From positions 35,001 through 80,292 of the forward strand of contig JAQGDQ010000563.1 of assembly GCA_030141605.1 (NCBI GenBank): DNA of 45,292 nt, written 5' to 3'. The position numbers and the translations under genes were made by a program. The notes beneath the pieces were generated by a model. The model was not told the origin of the DNA. It searched no databases and saw only the letters and a program-made list of their open reading frames with translations. This stretch comes from Tubiluchus corallicola (taxonomy: Eukaryota > Priapulida > Priapulimorpha > Priapulimorphida > Tubiluchidae). Positions 1 to 9,581 of this stretch are shown piece by piece (within the stretch, counting starts at the first letter, position 1; each line of letters opens with the position of its first letter).

Positions 1-73
1 CAGAGCAGACCTAAGATTTCCTCCTTCTAGCTCAGACTCCAACATCGCCACCTGTACCTGTAACAGTCTGGAA

Positions 74-400
74 TAGGTCTTATAAGACCTATGACGTTTC
101 TGCTACTGTATGAGCACAGACATAACTAAATGATTACAAATTAGGTATTGTTCTATTCAGCAGGATCTCGGCTGTCCAATCGTGCTGTTTGTTTAAACAT
201 TTATAAGTGATTTAACTCCAAGAAAATGTGCCTTATTCAGGCACTCCAACTTAGCCTATCGAGTAGCTTAGTCTGGTGTACACTTGCGTGATCGTACACA
301 CAATTTTATTGATTACCTGCTTGCTACAACTCAAGAGAAGTGTCTGGTGTACAGAGTTCCAGGAAAAACCAACCAATCAGCCAAAGAGAAATTAAGGTAA
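74..400 (+). repeat. Dispersed repeat family 1, copy A
   Basis: This stretch aligns by eye with 28176-28760. Shared blocks include GTATGAGCACAGACA, AAATTAGG, TTGTTTAA..CAT, AGGCACTCCA, TACACTTGCG, CCTGCTTGCTACA and AAATTAAGGT in the same order. The two copies are clearly diverged, so the family is old. No coding frame is evident. Copy A contains one CTTGCTACA..CAAGA unit where copy B has about eight tandem units. It lies in a PIGN intron or beyond it. The type of element is unknown. Confidence 0.7.
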
Positions 401-742
401 TTTCATCTTTTAATAGGATTTCCTTCTTAAAAATAGAGTAGACTTGAGGCCAAAGTTTATCAGAGTGTTGTGTCTGGATAGTTGAAATTTTCTACATTAG
501 CTGATTTCACACAACACAAGTGATACTGTACATTGTTACAGTGCAAACACTGCAGTTACTGAAAGTTTTCAATTTTCCGGTCAAAAATCGAATTTTAATT
601 TATTTAGGTAAGCAAATGTATTTCATATATAATTATGCACGAAAGTCCATTGTGTGGGGAATAGAAACCTACAATAATTGTCACATATAACCTAATCGCT
701 GCTTAGTGAGAGCAGTTTTTTACGAAACCATTCAAAATGCAA

Positions 743-1186
743 CAAACGCTTACGGTCCTGAAGAAGTTAAGTGTGGGATGTTACTGTATTTATTTTTTTA
801 CTAACACACAGCAAACACTTACAGTCCTGAAGAAGTTAAGTTTGGGATGTTACTGTATTTATTTTTTTACTAACACACAGCAAACACTTATGGTCCTGAA
901 GAAGTTAAGTTTGGGATGTTACTGTATTTATTTTTTTTACTAACATACAGCAAACACTTACAGTCCTGAAGAAGTTAAGTTTGGGATTTTACTGTATTTA
1001 TTTTTTTACTAACACACAGCAAACACTTATGGTCCTGAAGAAGTTAAGTTTGGGATGTTACTGTATTTATTTTTTTACTAACACACAGCAAACACTTACA
1101 GTCCTGAAGAAGTTAAGTTTGGGATGTTACTGTATTTATTTTTTTACTAACACACAGCAAACACTTACAGTCCTGAAGAAGTTAAA
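743..1186. repeat. 69-bp minisatellite, about 6.4 units
   Basis: Unit starts marked by CAAAC(A/G)CTTA fall at 743, 812, 881, 951, 1020, 1089 and 1158, so the period is 69 bp (once 70). The last unit is partial. Units are almost identical. Because 69 is a multiple of three, stretches of the array stay open on the plus strand, but there is no sign of a real protein. The array begins about 50 bp downstream of the 5' splice site of the PIGN exon 1237-1335 (minus strand). On the PIGN strand each unit reads CTTCTTCAG, four bases, then GTAAGT, which resembles an acceptor followed by a donor. Confidence 0.9.
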
Positions 1187-1236
1187 GCATTACTGTGAAC
1201 TGAAATAGAGTTCAGAAACTTGTTCAGCATGCTTAC

Positions 1237-1335
1237 CTTTTGCAAACATTGGCAAGATGTCTGGGCTGCCCCAACACCAAGTGTAACGACTTTCATTAAA
1301 CAATGAGTCGAATTCAACAGGGTTTTCTTTCCAGC
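1237..1335 (-). CDS. PIGN: PIGN internal exon (GPI ethanolamine phosphate transferase 1)
   Basis: PIGN is an ER multi-pass enzyme that adds ethanolamine phosphate to the first mannose of the GPI anchor precursor. This 99-nt exon reads [16 protein letters not shown] and then [12 protein letters not shown] on the minus strand. I recognise this as the conserved part of the luminal alkaline-phosphatase-like domain. Its acceptor is TTGTAACAG before GCTGG and its donor is AAAG before GTAAGC. The exon starts with two bases that complete the Gly codon begun by the exon at 2471-2592 and ends one base into a codon, so the phases agree. The next exon, further downstream in the gene, is not in the window. 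No damage is visible. Confidence 0.93.
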
Positions 1336-1337
1336 CT

Positions 1338-2445
1338 GTTACAAGATAAAAACTGTATCAATATAAAATAAGCTTAGAATTATCCATATTTGGAAGAACA
1401 AATGTAACTACGTCAAAATAGAGTTCATTGCCGACAGACTTCGAACAAACTGTTCATTATCAAGGCATCTAAGAGATAGAAATTTACCAAAATTTAGAAA
1501 CAACATTGAAATGCAATTCAGTAGTTAATAACTAAGACAGATAGTATAGAACTGACAGTTTTGTTACAACTGACATATTTGTTAGTTTGTGGAGTGTTAA
1601 ATAGTTTCGTACCAATCAAGATATGTAATTTGTTAAATTATCTATCTAATATTATATCATATATCTTTTGGCTATTAACTACTGAATTGTATTTCGATGT
1701 TGTTTCTAAATTCTGGAAAATTTCTTTCTTTTGGAAGCTCTTGATAATGAACAGTTTTGTTTGAAGCCGGTCAGCAATAAATTCCATTTTGATGTAAAAT
1801 AAGTTTAGTATAATATCAGGTGATTATAAAATATTATTGCTACGTTGTTATGGAACAAGTTATAAACCCCAATATCGTAACACGAGAAACGGAAAACTAG
1901 AATTTGTTTGGCACATGAGATAATGCCAGCGCTGCCTCCTGTCCTTGACAGATCAGATACGTTTGTCTTTCTTGGTCACTACACGACTTCGCAGTCTTCT
2001 TAAAGGAAAAACCGGACCCAATCTTATAAACTTGTAGCTCAAAACGTCTATCCGACAAAACCTGCTCATTTTTCAAGAAAGACTTATGCGAACGAACCGC
2101 AGAAACGTAACCTCGCATTCGGTGCATCTAGTTCTTCGCTGTTACATGCACTTCATCATTCGCGGTTAGACGTGCAGTAGCAGCTGCATGCCGGAAACAC
2201 ATTGCACAAAAAGCAGGTGCCGTACCTCTGAGTTCAAATATATTCAATTGAGATCACAGAGGTGAAGCAGAATTTTGGACTTTTAAACTTAAAATTTGAG
2301 GACTTTTCGTATATCACGCTGCATGTTGAACTACATTTTCATTTAGCATATCACAACATCAGAAAGAATATAATATACGAACTATGAACCAATGTAGCTA
2401 GACAAATAACGATAAACCACGAGGAGTTTATGCTTACAAACAATT
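1338..2445 (-). other. PIGN intron between the two exons
   Basis: This AT-rich intron of about 1.1 kb separates the PIGN exons at 1237-1335 and 2471-2592. It ends at the TTGTAACAG acceptor before 1335. Short chance ORFs (for example 1897-2127, minus) show no recognisable protein. Apart from the donor duplication at its 5' end, I see nothing in it. Confidence 0.8.
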
Positions 2446-2491
2446 ACCTTTAGTTACTGAAGCCACATACCTTTAGTTACCGAAGCCACAT
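2446..2491. repeat. 23-bp tandem duplication covering a PIGN 5' splice site
   Basis: Positions 2446-2468 and 2469-2491 are the same 23 bp with one T/C difference. On the minus strand each copy ends in AACTAAAG followed by a usable donor: GTATGT at 2470 and GTAATT at 2447. Using the distal donor would add 23 nt and an immediate in-frame TAA. The proximal donor keeps the phase that fits the next exon, so I take it as the real one. Confidence 0.85.
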
Positions 2492-2592
2492 CCTCATAGA
2501 AGCCAGCAATAACTGCAACATTACCTGGTCTAGATTCAGTAGGAACACGTGTGTGAGAAACACCCCAGGATCCAACTTCGTCAATGATATGC
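2471..2592 (-). CDS. PIGN: PIGN internal exon with satellite-embedded acceptor
   Basis: This 122-nt exon of the same minus-strand gene encodes [20 protein letters not shown] and then [14 protein letters not shown], ending in VTK. The block [12 protein letters not shown] is the hallmark of PIGN near its N-terminal catalytic region. The enzyme acts in the ER membrane on GPI precursors. The acceptor is TTTCTTACAG before GCATATCATTG, and the exon enters with two bases already supplied upstream (Arg codon AG|G fits the family). The donor at 2470 gives a phase that matches the exon at 1237-1335. The acceptor and the first 11 exon bases are also the repeat unit of the long array at 2582-6581. Upstream exons (start of the protein) were not found in the remaining 38 kb. 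An AT-rich diverged exon could have been missed. Confidence 0.92.
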
Positions 2593-5500
2593 CTGTAAGA
2601 AACACAGTGATGATATGAGGCACACAATTATATGCCTGTAAGAAACACAGTGATGATGAGATGATATGAGGCACACAATGATATGCCTGTAAGAAACAAA
2701 GTGATGATATGAGGCACACAATGATATGCCCGTAAGAAACACAATGATGATATGAGACACACAATGATACGCCTGTAAGAAACACAATGATGATATGAGA
2801 CACACAATGATATGCCTGTAAGAAACACAGTGATGATATGAGGCACACAATGATACGCCTGTAAGAAACAGAGTGATGATATGAGACACACAATGATATG
2901 CCTGTAAGAAACACAGTGATGATATGAGGCACACAATGATACGCCTGTAAGAAACACAATGATGATATGAGACACACAATGATACGCCTGTAAGAAACAC
3001 AATGATGATATGAGACACACAATGATACGCCTGTAAGAAACACAATGATGATATGAGACACACAATGATATGCCTGTAAGAAACACAATGATGATATGAG
3101 GCACACAATGATACGCCTGTAAGAAACACAGTGATGATGATATGATATGAGGCACACAATGATACGCCTGTAAGAAACACAATGATGATATGAGGCACAC
3201 AATGATACGCCTGTAAGAAACACAATGATGATATGAGGCACACAATGATATGCCTGTAAGAAACACAATGATGATATGAGACACACAATGATATGCCTGT
3301 AAGAAACACAGTGATGATATGAGGCACACAATGATACGCCTGTAAGAAACACAGTGATGATATGAGGCACACAATGATATGCCTGTAAGAAACACAGTGA
3401 TGATATGAGGCACACAATGATATGCCTGTAAGAAACACAGTGATGATATGAGGCACACAATGATATGCCTGTAAGAAACACAATGATGATGATATGATAT
3501 GAGGCACACAATGATACCCCTGTAAGAAACACAATGATGATGAGATGATATGAGGCACACAATGATATGCCTGTAAGAAACACAGTGATGATATGAGGCA
3601 CACAATGATACGCCTGTAAGAAACACAATGATGATATGAGACACACAATGATACGCCTGTAAGAAACACAATGATGATATGAGACACACAATGATACGCC
3701 TGTAAGAAACACAATGATGATATGAGACACACAATGATACGCCTGTAAGAAACACAATGATGATATGAGACACACAATGATATGCCTGTAAGAAACACAA
3801 TGATGATATGAGACACACAATGATATGCCTGTAAGAAACACAATGATGATATGAGACACACAATGATACGTCTGTAAGAAACAGAGTGATGATGATATGA
3901 TATGAGGCACACAATGATACGCCTGTAAGAAACAAATGAACACACAATGATACGCCTGTAAGAAACACATGATGATATGAGACACACAATGATAGCCTGT
4001 AAGAAACACAATGATGATATGAGACACACAATGATATGCCTGTAAGAAACACAGTGATGATATGAGGCACACAATGATACGCCTGTAAGAAACAGAGTGA
4101 TGATGATATGATATGAGGCACACAATGATACGCCTGTAAGAAACACAATGATGATATGAGACACACAATGATATGCCTGTAAGAAACACAGATGATGATA
4201 TGAGGCACACAATGATACGCCTGTAAGAAACACAATGATGATATGAGACACACAATGATACGCCTGTAAGAAACACAATGATGATATGAGACACACAATG
4301 ATATGCCTGTAAGAAACACAGTGATGATATGAGGCACACAATGATACGCCTGTAAGAAACAGAGTGATGATGATATGATATGAGGCACACAATGATACGC
4401 CTGTAAGAAACACAATGATGATATGAGACACACAATGATATGCCTGTAAGAAACACAGTGATGATATGAGGCACACAATGATACGCCTGTAAGAAACACA
4501 ATGATGATATGAGACACACAATGATATGCCTGTAAGAAACACAGTGATGATATGAGGCACACAATGATATGCCTGTAAGAAACACAGTGATGATATGAGG
4601 CAAATGTGTGCCTGTAATAAACACAGTGATGATGAGATGATATGAGGCACACAATGATACGCCTGTAAGAAACACAATGATGATATGAGACACACAATGA
4701 TACGTCTGTAATAAACACAGTGATGATGAGATGATATGAGGCACACAATGATATGCCTGTAAGAAACACAATGATGATATGAGACACACAATGATACGTC
4801 TGTAAGAAACAGAGTGATGATGATATGATATGAGGCACACAATGATACGCCTGTAATAAACACAGTGATGATGAGATGATATGAGGCACACAATGATACG
4901 CCTGTAAGAAACACAATGGTGATATGAGACACACAATGATACGCCTGTAAGAAACACAATGATGATGAGATGCTATGAGGCACACAATGATATGCCTGTA
5001 AGAAACAGAGTGATGATGATATGATATGAGGCACACGATGATATGCCTGTAAGAAACACAATGATGATATGAGGCACACAATGATACGCCTGTAAGAAAC
5101 ACAGTGATGATGAGATGATATGAGGCACACAATGATACGCCTGTAAGAAACACAATTATGATATGAGACACACAATGATACGCCTGTAAGAAACACTATG
5201 ATGATGAGATGATATGAGGCACACAATGATATGCCTGTAAGAAACACAGTGATGATGAGATGATATGAGGCACACAATGATATGCCTGTAAGAAACACAG
5301 TGATGATGAGATGATATGAGGCACACAATGATACGCTTGTAAAAAACACAATGATGATATGAGGCACACAATGATATGCCCGTAAGAAACACAGTGAAGA
5401 TATGAGGCACACAATGATATGCCTGTAAAAAACACAATGATGATATGAGACACACAATGATACGTCTGTAATAAATACAGTGATGATGAGATGATATGAG

Positions 5501-6581
5501 GCACACAATGATATGCCTGTAAGAAACACAATGATGATATGAGACACACAATGATACGTCTGTAAGAAACAGAGTGATGATGATATGATATGAGGCACAC
5601 AATGATACGCCTGTAATAAACACAGTGATGATGAGATGATATGAGGCACACAATGATACGCCTGTAAGAAACACAATGATGATATGAGACACACAATGAT
5701 ACGCCTGTAAGAAACACAATGATGATATGAGGCACACAATGATATGCCTGTAAGAAACACAGTGATGATATGATATGAGGCACACAATGATATGCCTGTA
5801 AGAAACAGAGTGATGATGATATGATATGAGGCACACAATGATACGCCTGTAAGAAACAGAGTGATGATGATATGATATGAGGCACACAATGATATGCCTG
5901 TAAGAAACACGATGATGATATGAGGCACACAATGATACGCCTGCAAGAAACACAGTGACGATGCAATGATATGAGACACACAATGATACGCCTGTAAGAA
6001 ACACAATGATGATGAGATGATATGAGGCACACAATGATACGCCTGTAAGAAACACAGTGATGATATGAGGCACACAATGATATGCCTGTAAGAAACACAG
6101 TGATGATATGAGGCACACAATGATATGCCTGTAAGAAACACAATGATGATATGAGGCACACAATGATATGCCTGTAAGAAACACAATGATGATATGAGGC
6201 ACACAATGATACGCCTGTAAGAAACACAGTGATGATATGAGGCACACAATGATACGGCTGTAAGAAACACAGTGATGATATGAGGCACACAATGATATGC
6301 CTGTAAGAAACACAGTGATGATATGAGGCACACAATGATATGCCTGTAAGAAACACAATGATGATATGAGGCACACAATGATACGCCTGTAATAAACACA
6401 GTGATGATGAGATGATATGAGGCACACAATGATATGCCTGTAAGAAACACAGTGATGATATGAGACACACAATGATACGTCTGTAAGAAACACAATGATG
6501 ATATGAGACACACAATGATACGCCTGTAAGAAACACAATGATGATATGAGACACACAATGATACACCTGTAAGAAACACAA
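2582..6581. repeat. 4-kb satellite of 43/51-bp units made of a PIGN 3' splice site
   Basis: There are about 89 tandem units (counted by eye at the CCTGTAAG motif), basic length 43 bp, with frequent 51-bp variants carrying an extra 8 bp of the GATGATATG type. On the PIGN strand a unit reads TTTCTTACAG, GCATATCATTG, TGTGCCTCATATC, ATCATTGTG. The last unit toward the gene is the acceptor and start of the PIGN exon 2471-2592, so the array begins inside that exon at about 2582. Units differ mainly by T/C at TAYGCC and A/G at CACARTG. No stop codon exists in the minus-strand unit in any frame, which produces very long spurious minus-strand ORFs (up to 1332 codons). I do not consider these genes. 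The array ends at the 5' LTR. Confidence 0.95.
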
Positions 6582-6770
6582 TGTGAAAGTTATAACTGTA
6601 TATTTAGGTGCTGCCATCTATTGATTCGTTACTTGTTTATTCGAAACATTTACTAGTTGAATTCACCCCTTAATGCAATTGTATGTTCCAATGAATATTC
6701 AAACTCACTGTATCTCCCCTATTTTTCTGTAATGGGATATGTGAAGCCCAGTTCTTGCATACTTCTCTAC

Positions 6771-6779
6771 ATATATAAA
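6771..6779 (+). promoter_or_regulatory. LTR TATA-like box
   Basis: The sequence ATATATAAA, also present in the 3' LTR at about 12304, is the best core-promoter candidate of the element. The AATAAA signal lies about 150 bp downstream. Confidence 0.5.
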
Positions 6780-6921
6780 CTGGCTAGATTTCACTGCTAG
6801 TCACTCTCTGTCTCAGGCAGTGCAGTCATGTTACACACTGTCTCTCTGTCACACACTCAGTGCTGTGCAGCAGTTGTGATCATCATTCTACTTGTGCATT
6901 TTACTCATGTGTATTTAGTGC

Positions 6922-6927
6922 AATAAA
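6922..6927 (+). terminator. LTR polyadenylation signal
   Basis: AATAAA within GTGCAATAAAAGTG, repeated in the 3' LTR at 12455-12460, where it would serve to end element transcripts. Confidence 0.6.
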
Positions 6928-7016
6928 AGTGTTTCAGTTCTTGTGCAAATATTTAATCTTGTGTTTAGTTGTTTATACCAGTGTTCAATTTCGTCTTCAC
7001 AAATATCTTTCACATA

Positions 7017-7034
7017 TGGTCCTTCGAGCCGGAT
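7017..7034 (+). other. Primer binding site of the BEL/Pao element
   Basis: Two bases after the 5' LTR comes TGGTCCTTCGAGCCGGA. It starts with TGG, as expected for pairing with the CCA end of a tRNA primer, and contains TCGA as in a T-arm complement. I did not identify the tRNA. Confidence 0.7.
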
Positions 7035-7091
7035 TCGAGCCCAGACAGCGCACAGGGATAACCACACAGGACTTCTACTTCTGTCGTCAAC

Positions 7092-9581
7092 ATGACGGAG
7101 CAAGTGGAGAAAACTAAACGAGTTCGTCGAGCTCTGAGATCTTCACTCACTAAGGCTGACGAGCTAAATCAAGAGATTCCGAGGAAAGAAGAGGTAAGCC
7201 TTCTCTTATCAATTGTTACTGAAAGGGCAGAACGCCTGTTTGAAGCAGACAACAACATCTTGTCACAGTTGTTAGACGCTGACGCCGAACAGGTATCACT
7301 CGATGAGGAAGTCGAATCTGCTGATGAGTACAAATGGCGAATTACACGTGAAGTACATCGTGCCAATCAATTTCTTGGCCCTGCTTCCGCAGCTGACCAT
7401 CCTACCACTGGTCCTGCCGCAGGTGTCAGCCGAGCTGACACTCTCTCTGACAATTCACTTGCTCGTTCAACAGCTTTTACTCGCTTACCTAAGCTAATAC
7501 TGCCGAAATTTGATGGCCAGATTCTGGAATGGCTGGCGTTCTGGGAGCAGTTCGATGCTGCTGTTCATTCTCATGAGCATTTAGCACCTGTGCAGAAGTT
7601 CACTTACTTGAAAGGTCAACTATGCGGTGAGCCTGCCACAGCCATTGCCGGGTTGCCTCTTTCTTCAGCTAATTATGCAACCGCCATTCATCTACTTGAG
7701 CGTCGGTTCGGACGCAAAGAAGCACTAATAAGTGCGCATATGTCAGCACTTCTTCGATTGCAACCATGCACCTCTCTCGATGCGAAGCCACTTCGTAAAG
7801 TGCTCGATCAACTTGAGACAAACGTACGGGGTCTCGAAGCCCTCCATGCCACTTCGGATTCTTATGGTCGGTTACTAATACCGGTCCTGTTGTCTCGTAT
7901 TCCTTCACATCTTCGTCTCCAATGGGCAAAGAAGGATGCGGACGAAGAAGGTACAGTCACGGAACTTATGGAGTTTCTCAGAGATGACATCCAAGCTCGT
8001 GAGCGTGTCAGAGAAGTCAACTACTTCGTCGAGAAGCCTCCTCAACCAACTGTGAAACAGTGTTCTAGTAAACGTTCTACATTTCTGACAAGGGGCACCA
8101 ATAACAGTCAGTCATGTTTATTGTGTGGCGATTCGTGCAGAACCCCTTTCCATTGTCAGAAGTTCTTAAGCTTGTCCGTTGATGCTCGACAGCAGCTCAT
8201 CAGGGACAGACACTTGTGTTTCAATTGTTTATGGTCACATCGATTACAACAGTGCACATCCAAGAATGTGTGTCAAGAATGTGGTTCCTTGCATCATACA
8301 CTGCTGCATCGTGTTTCTTCAAACAGTGCATTCAGCGGAAGTTCTCCTAGTGTTGTTTGTGATCCGCCTTCTTCTAAACTCAACTGCATGGTGAAAACTA
8401 CCAGCAATGGTCACCGCACCGTTCTACAGACAGTTCTTGTCCACATGGATGGAATTGATCGTCCGGTTCGTCTACTCCTGGATAGTGGATCGGAAGAGAC
8501 TTACATCAGCGAAGCTCTCAGTCAACAAATTCAACGCAAACGGGCTACTCAATGTAAGTTGTTTCAAGTTCAAACTTTTGGTGGGACGAATACTTCCTCA
8601 ATTAACAGACAGAAATATGAGTTCAAACTGCGTAGTATGTATGATGATCAATGGTATTTTATGAATTGTTGGGTTGTTCCCTTCATATGTTCACCCCTTC
8701 AGGGTGTTGAATTGTCGTGCTTAACTATGTTACCACAAGGTTTAGATTATGCTGATGATTACAGTCAATTACAATTGCCTATTGATGTATTGGTTGGTAA
8801 TGATGCCCTTCCTCACATCTTTACCCCTAATGCTCCCATCTTCCACTCCAATCTTATGCTGATTCCTACCATCTTTGGTTGGACCTTGAGTGGTTGCGTT
8901 CCTAACTCCCTGTCACAACATTCCTCCTTGGTTCCTCTTGTACGCACTCTGTACTCTAGGAATGCAGATGCCAATATCTGTGAATCTTGGTGGCAGTTGG
9001 AGTCCATGAACATTCATCCTGACACGGAAAAGGACGAGTTTCCTTTATCCATCAAACACATTGATGGTCGATACGAGACTACTTTGCCATGGGCTGGGTT
9101 CGAACGTCCACAGTTCACTAAACAACAAGCCTTGGCACATAGTCGATCTTTCTACAGGTTGCCTCCAGAACGGCAACATCGATACAGAGACTCTTTAAAA
9201 GAGTGGCAAACCCTTGGAATCATTGAAGACGCACCTAACACAGATGGTGGCAATTTCCTACCCCATCATAGTCTCATCCAAGGAACAAAGTTGCGAGTTG
9301 TTTTCAACGGCTCAGCAAAGCCTACCATTGGCCTCAGCATCAACGATTGTCTGGTAACCGGTCCCAACATGCTCAGCGACCTTTTAGCCATTCTGGTACG
9401 TTTCCGCAGTCACCAAATTGGTCTAATTGCTGATATCGAGAAAGCCTTCCTGATGATTGGAATCTCGCCTCCAGATCGAGAATTTCTCAAATTCATTTGG
9501 GACTTGGACGGCAAACAGCACGTCAGCAGATTTGTTCTGCAAGCCCCGCCATTCTTCATGCCATCATTGCGATGCATCTAG
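7092..9581 (+). CDS. BEL/Pao Gag-protease-RT polyprotein, 5' part (frame broken in RT)
   Basis: This frame of 829 codons starts at ATG 7092, about 78 bp after the LTR. Seen in order: a charged N-terminal region; a DUF1759-like Gag region at about residues 132-275 (LPKFDGQILEW, ERRFG); two cysteine/histidine knuckle-like groups at about 342-405 (CLLCG, CFNCL, CQECG); a DUF1758-type aspartic protease with LLLDSGSEE at about 461-469; and the start of reverse transcriptase with RVVFNGSA and ADIEKAF (about 735-786). Reliable RT similarity stops near residue 814, and the last 15 residues are out of frame. The proper frame resumes in the ORF that overlaps from 9497. A short deletion that changed frame and removed the segment between RT motifs is the simplest explanation. 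The protein would be a truncated Gag-protease product. Confidence 0.9.
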   Translation: MTEQVEKTKRVRRALRSSLTKADELNQEIPRKEEVSLLLSIVTERAERLFEADNNILSQLLDADAEQVSLDEEVESADEYKWRITREVHRANQFLGPASAADHPTTGPAAGVSRADTLSDNSLARSTAFTRLPKLILPKFDGQILEWLAFWEQFDAAVHSHEHLAPVQKFTYLKGQLCGEPATAIAGLPLSSANYATAIHLLERRFGRKEALISAHMSALLRLQPCTSLDAKPLRKVLDQLETNVRGLEALHATSDSYGRLLIPVLLSRIPSHLRLQWAKKDADEEGTVTELMEFLRDDIQARERVREVNYFVEKPPQPTVKQCSSKRSTFLTRGTNNSQSCLLCGDSCRTPFHCQKFLSLSVDARQQLIRDRHLCFNCLWSHRLQQCTSKNVCQECGSLHHTLLHRVSSNSAFSGSSPSVVCDPPSSKLNCMVKTTSNGHRTVLQTVLVHMDGIDRPVRLLLDSGSEETYISEALSQQIQRKRATQCKLFQVQTFGGTNTSSINRQKYEFKLRSMYDDQWYFMNCWVVPFICSPLQGVELSCLTMLPQGLDYADDYSQLQLPIDVLVGNDALPHIFTPNAPIFHSNLMLIPTIFGWTLSGCVPNSLSQHSSLVPLVRTLYSRNADANICESWWQLESMNIHPDTEKDEFPLSIKHIDGRYETTLPWAGFERPQFTKQQALAHSRSFYRLPPERQHRYRDSLKEWQTLGIIEDAPNTDGGNFLPHHSLIQGTKLRVVFNGSAKPTIGLSINDCLVTGPNMLSDLLAILVRFRSHQIGLIADIEKAFLMIGISPPDREFLKFIWDLDGKQHVSRFVLQAPPFFMPSLRCI

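Larger units (their letters stand above)
6582..7014 (+). repeat. BEL/Pao 5' LTR
   Basis: This LTR begins TGTGAAAG immediately after a satellite unit and ends CTTTCACA. It is the same as 12123-12547 except for an 8-bp length difference near 6634, two adjacent changes near 6749 and one near 6994. It contains a TATA-like box and a polyadenylation signal, as expected of an LTR that both starts and ends transcripts. Confidence 0.95.

Noticed and set aside
737-1208. Plus-strand repeat ORFs with the period LGCYCIYFFTNTQQTL
   Set aside because: Produced by a 69-bp unit whose length is a multiple of three. No protein evidence.
1-6581. CRISPR-like array (43-bp regular repeats)
   Set aside because: There are no unique spacers. 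The units are head-to-tail, and the sequence is eukaryotic, with spliced exons.
2477-6617. Minus-strand ORFs of 466-1332 codons with [18 protein letters not shown]-type repeats
   Set aside because: They are the three frames of a stop-free satellite unit. There is no start context, no domain, and the frames end at or near the array edge.
6860-7117. ORFs in the LTRs (also 12393-12620) reading MLCSSCDHHSTCAF
   Set aside because: They lie in the LTR U3-R-U5 region, run into the PBS or the flank, and have no domain. They are regulatory sequence, not genes.
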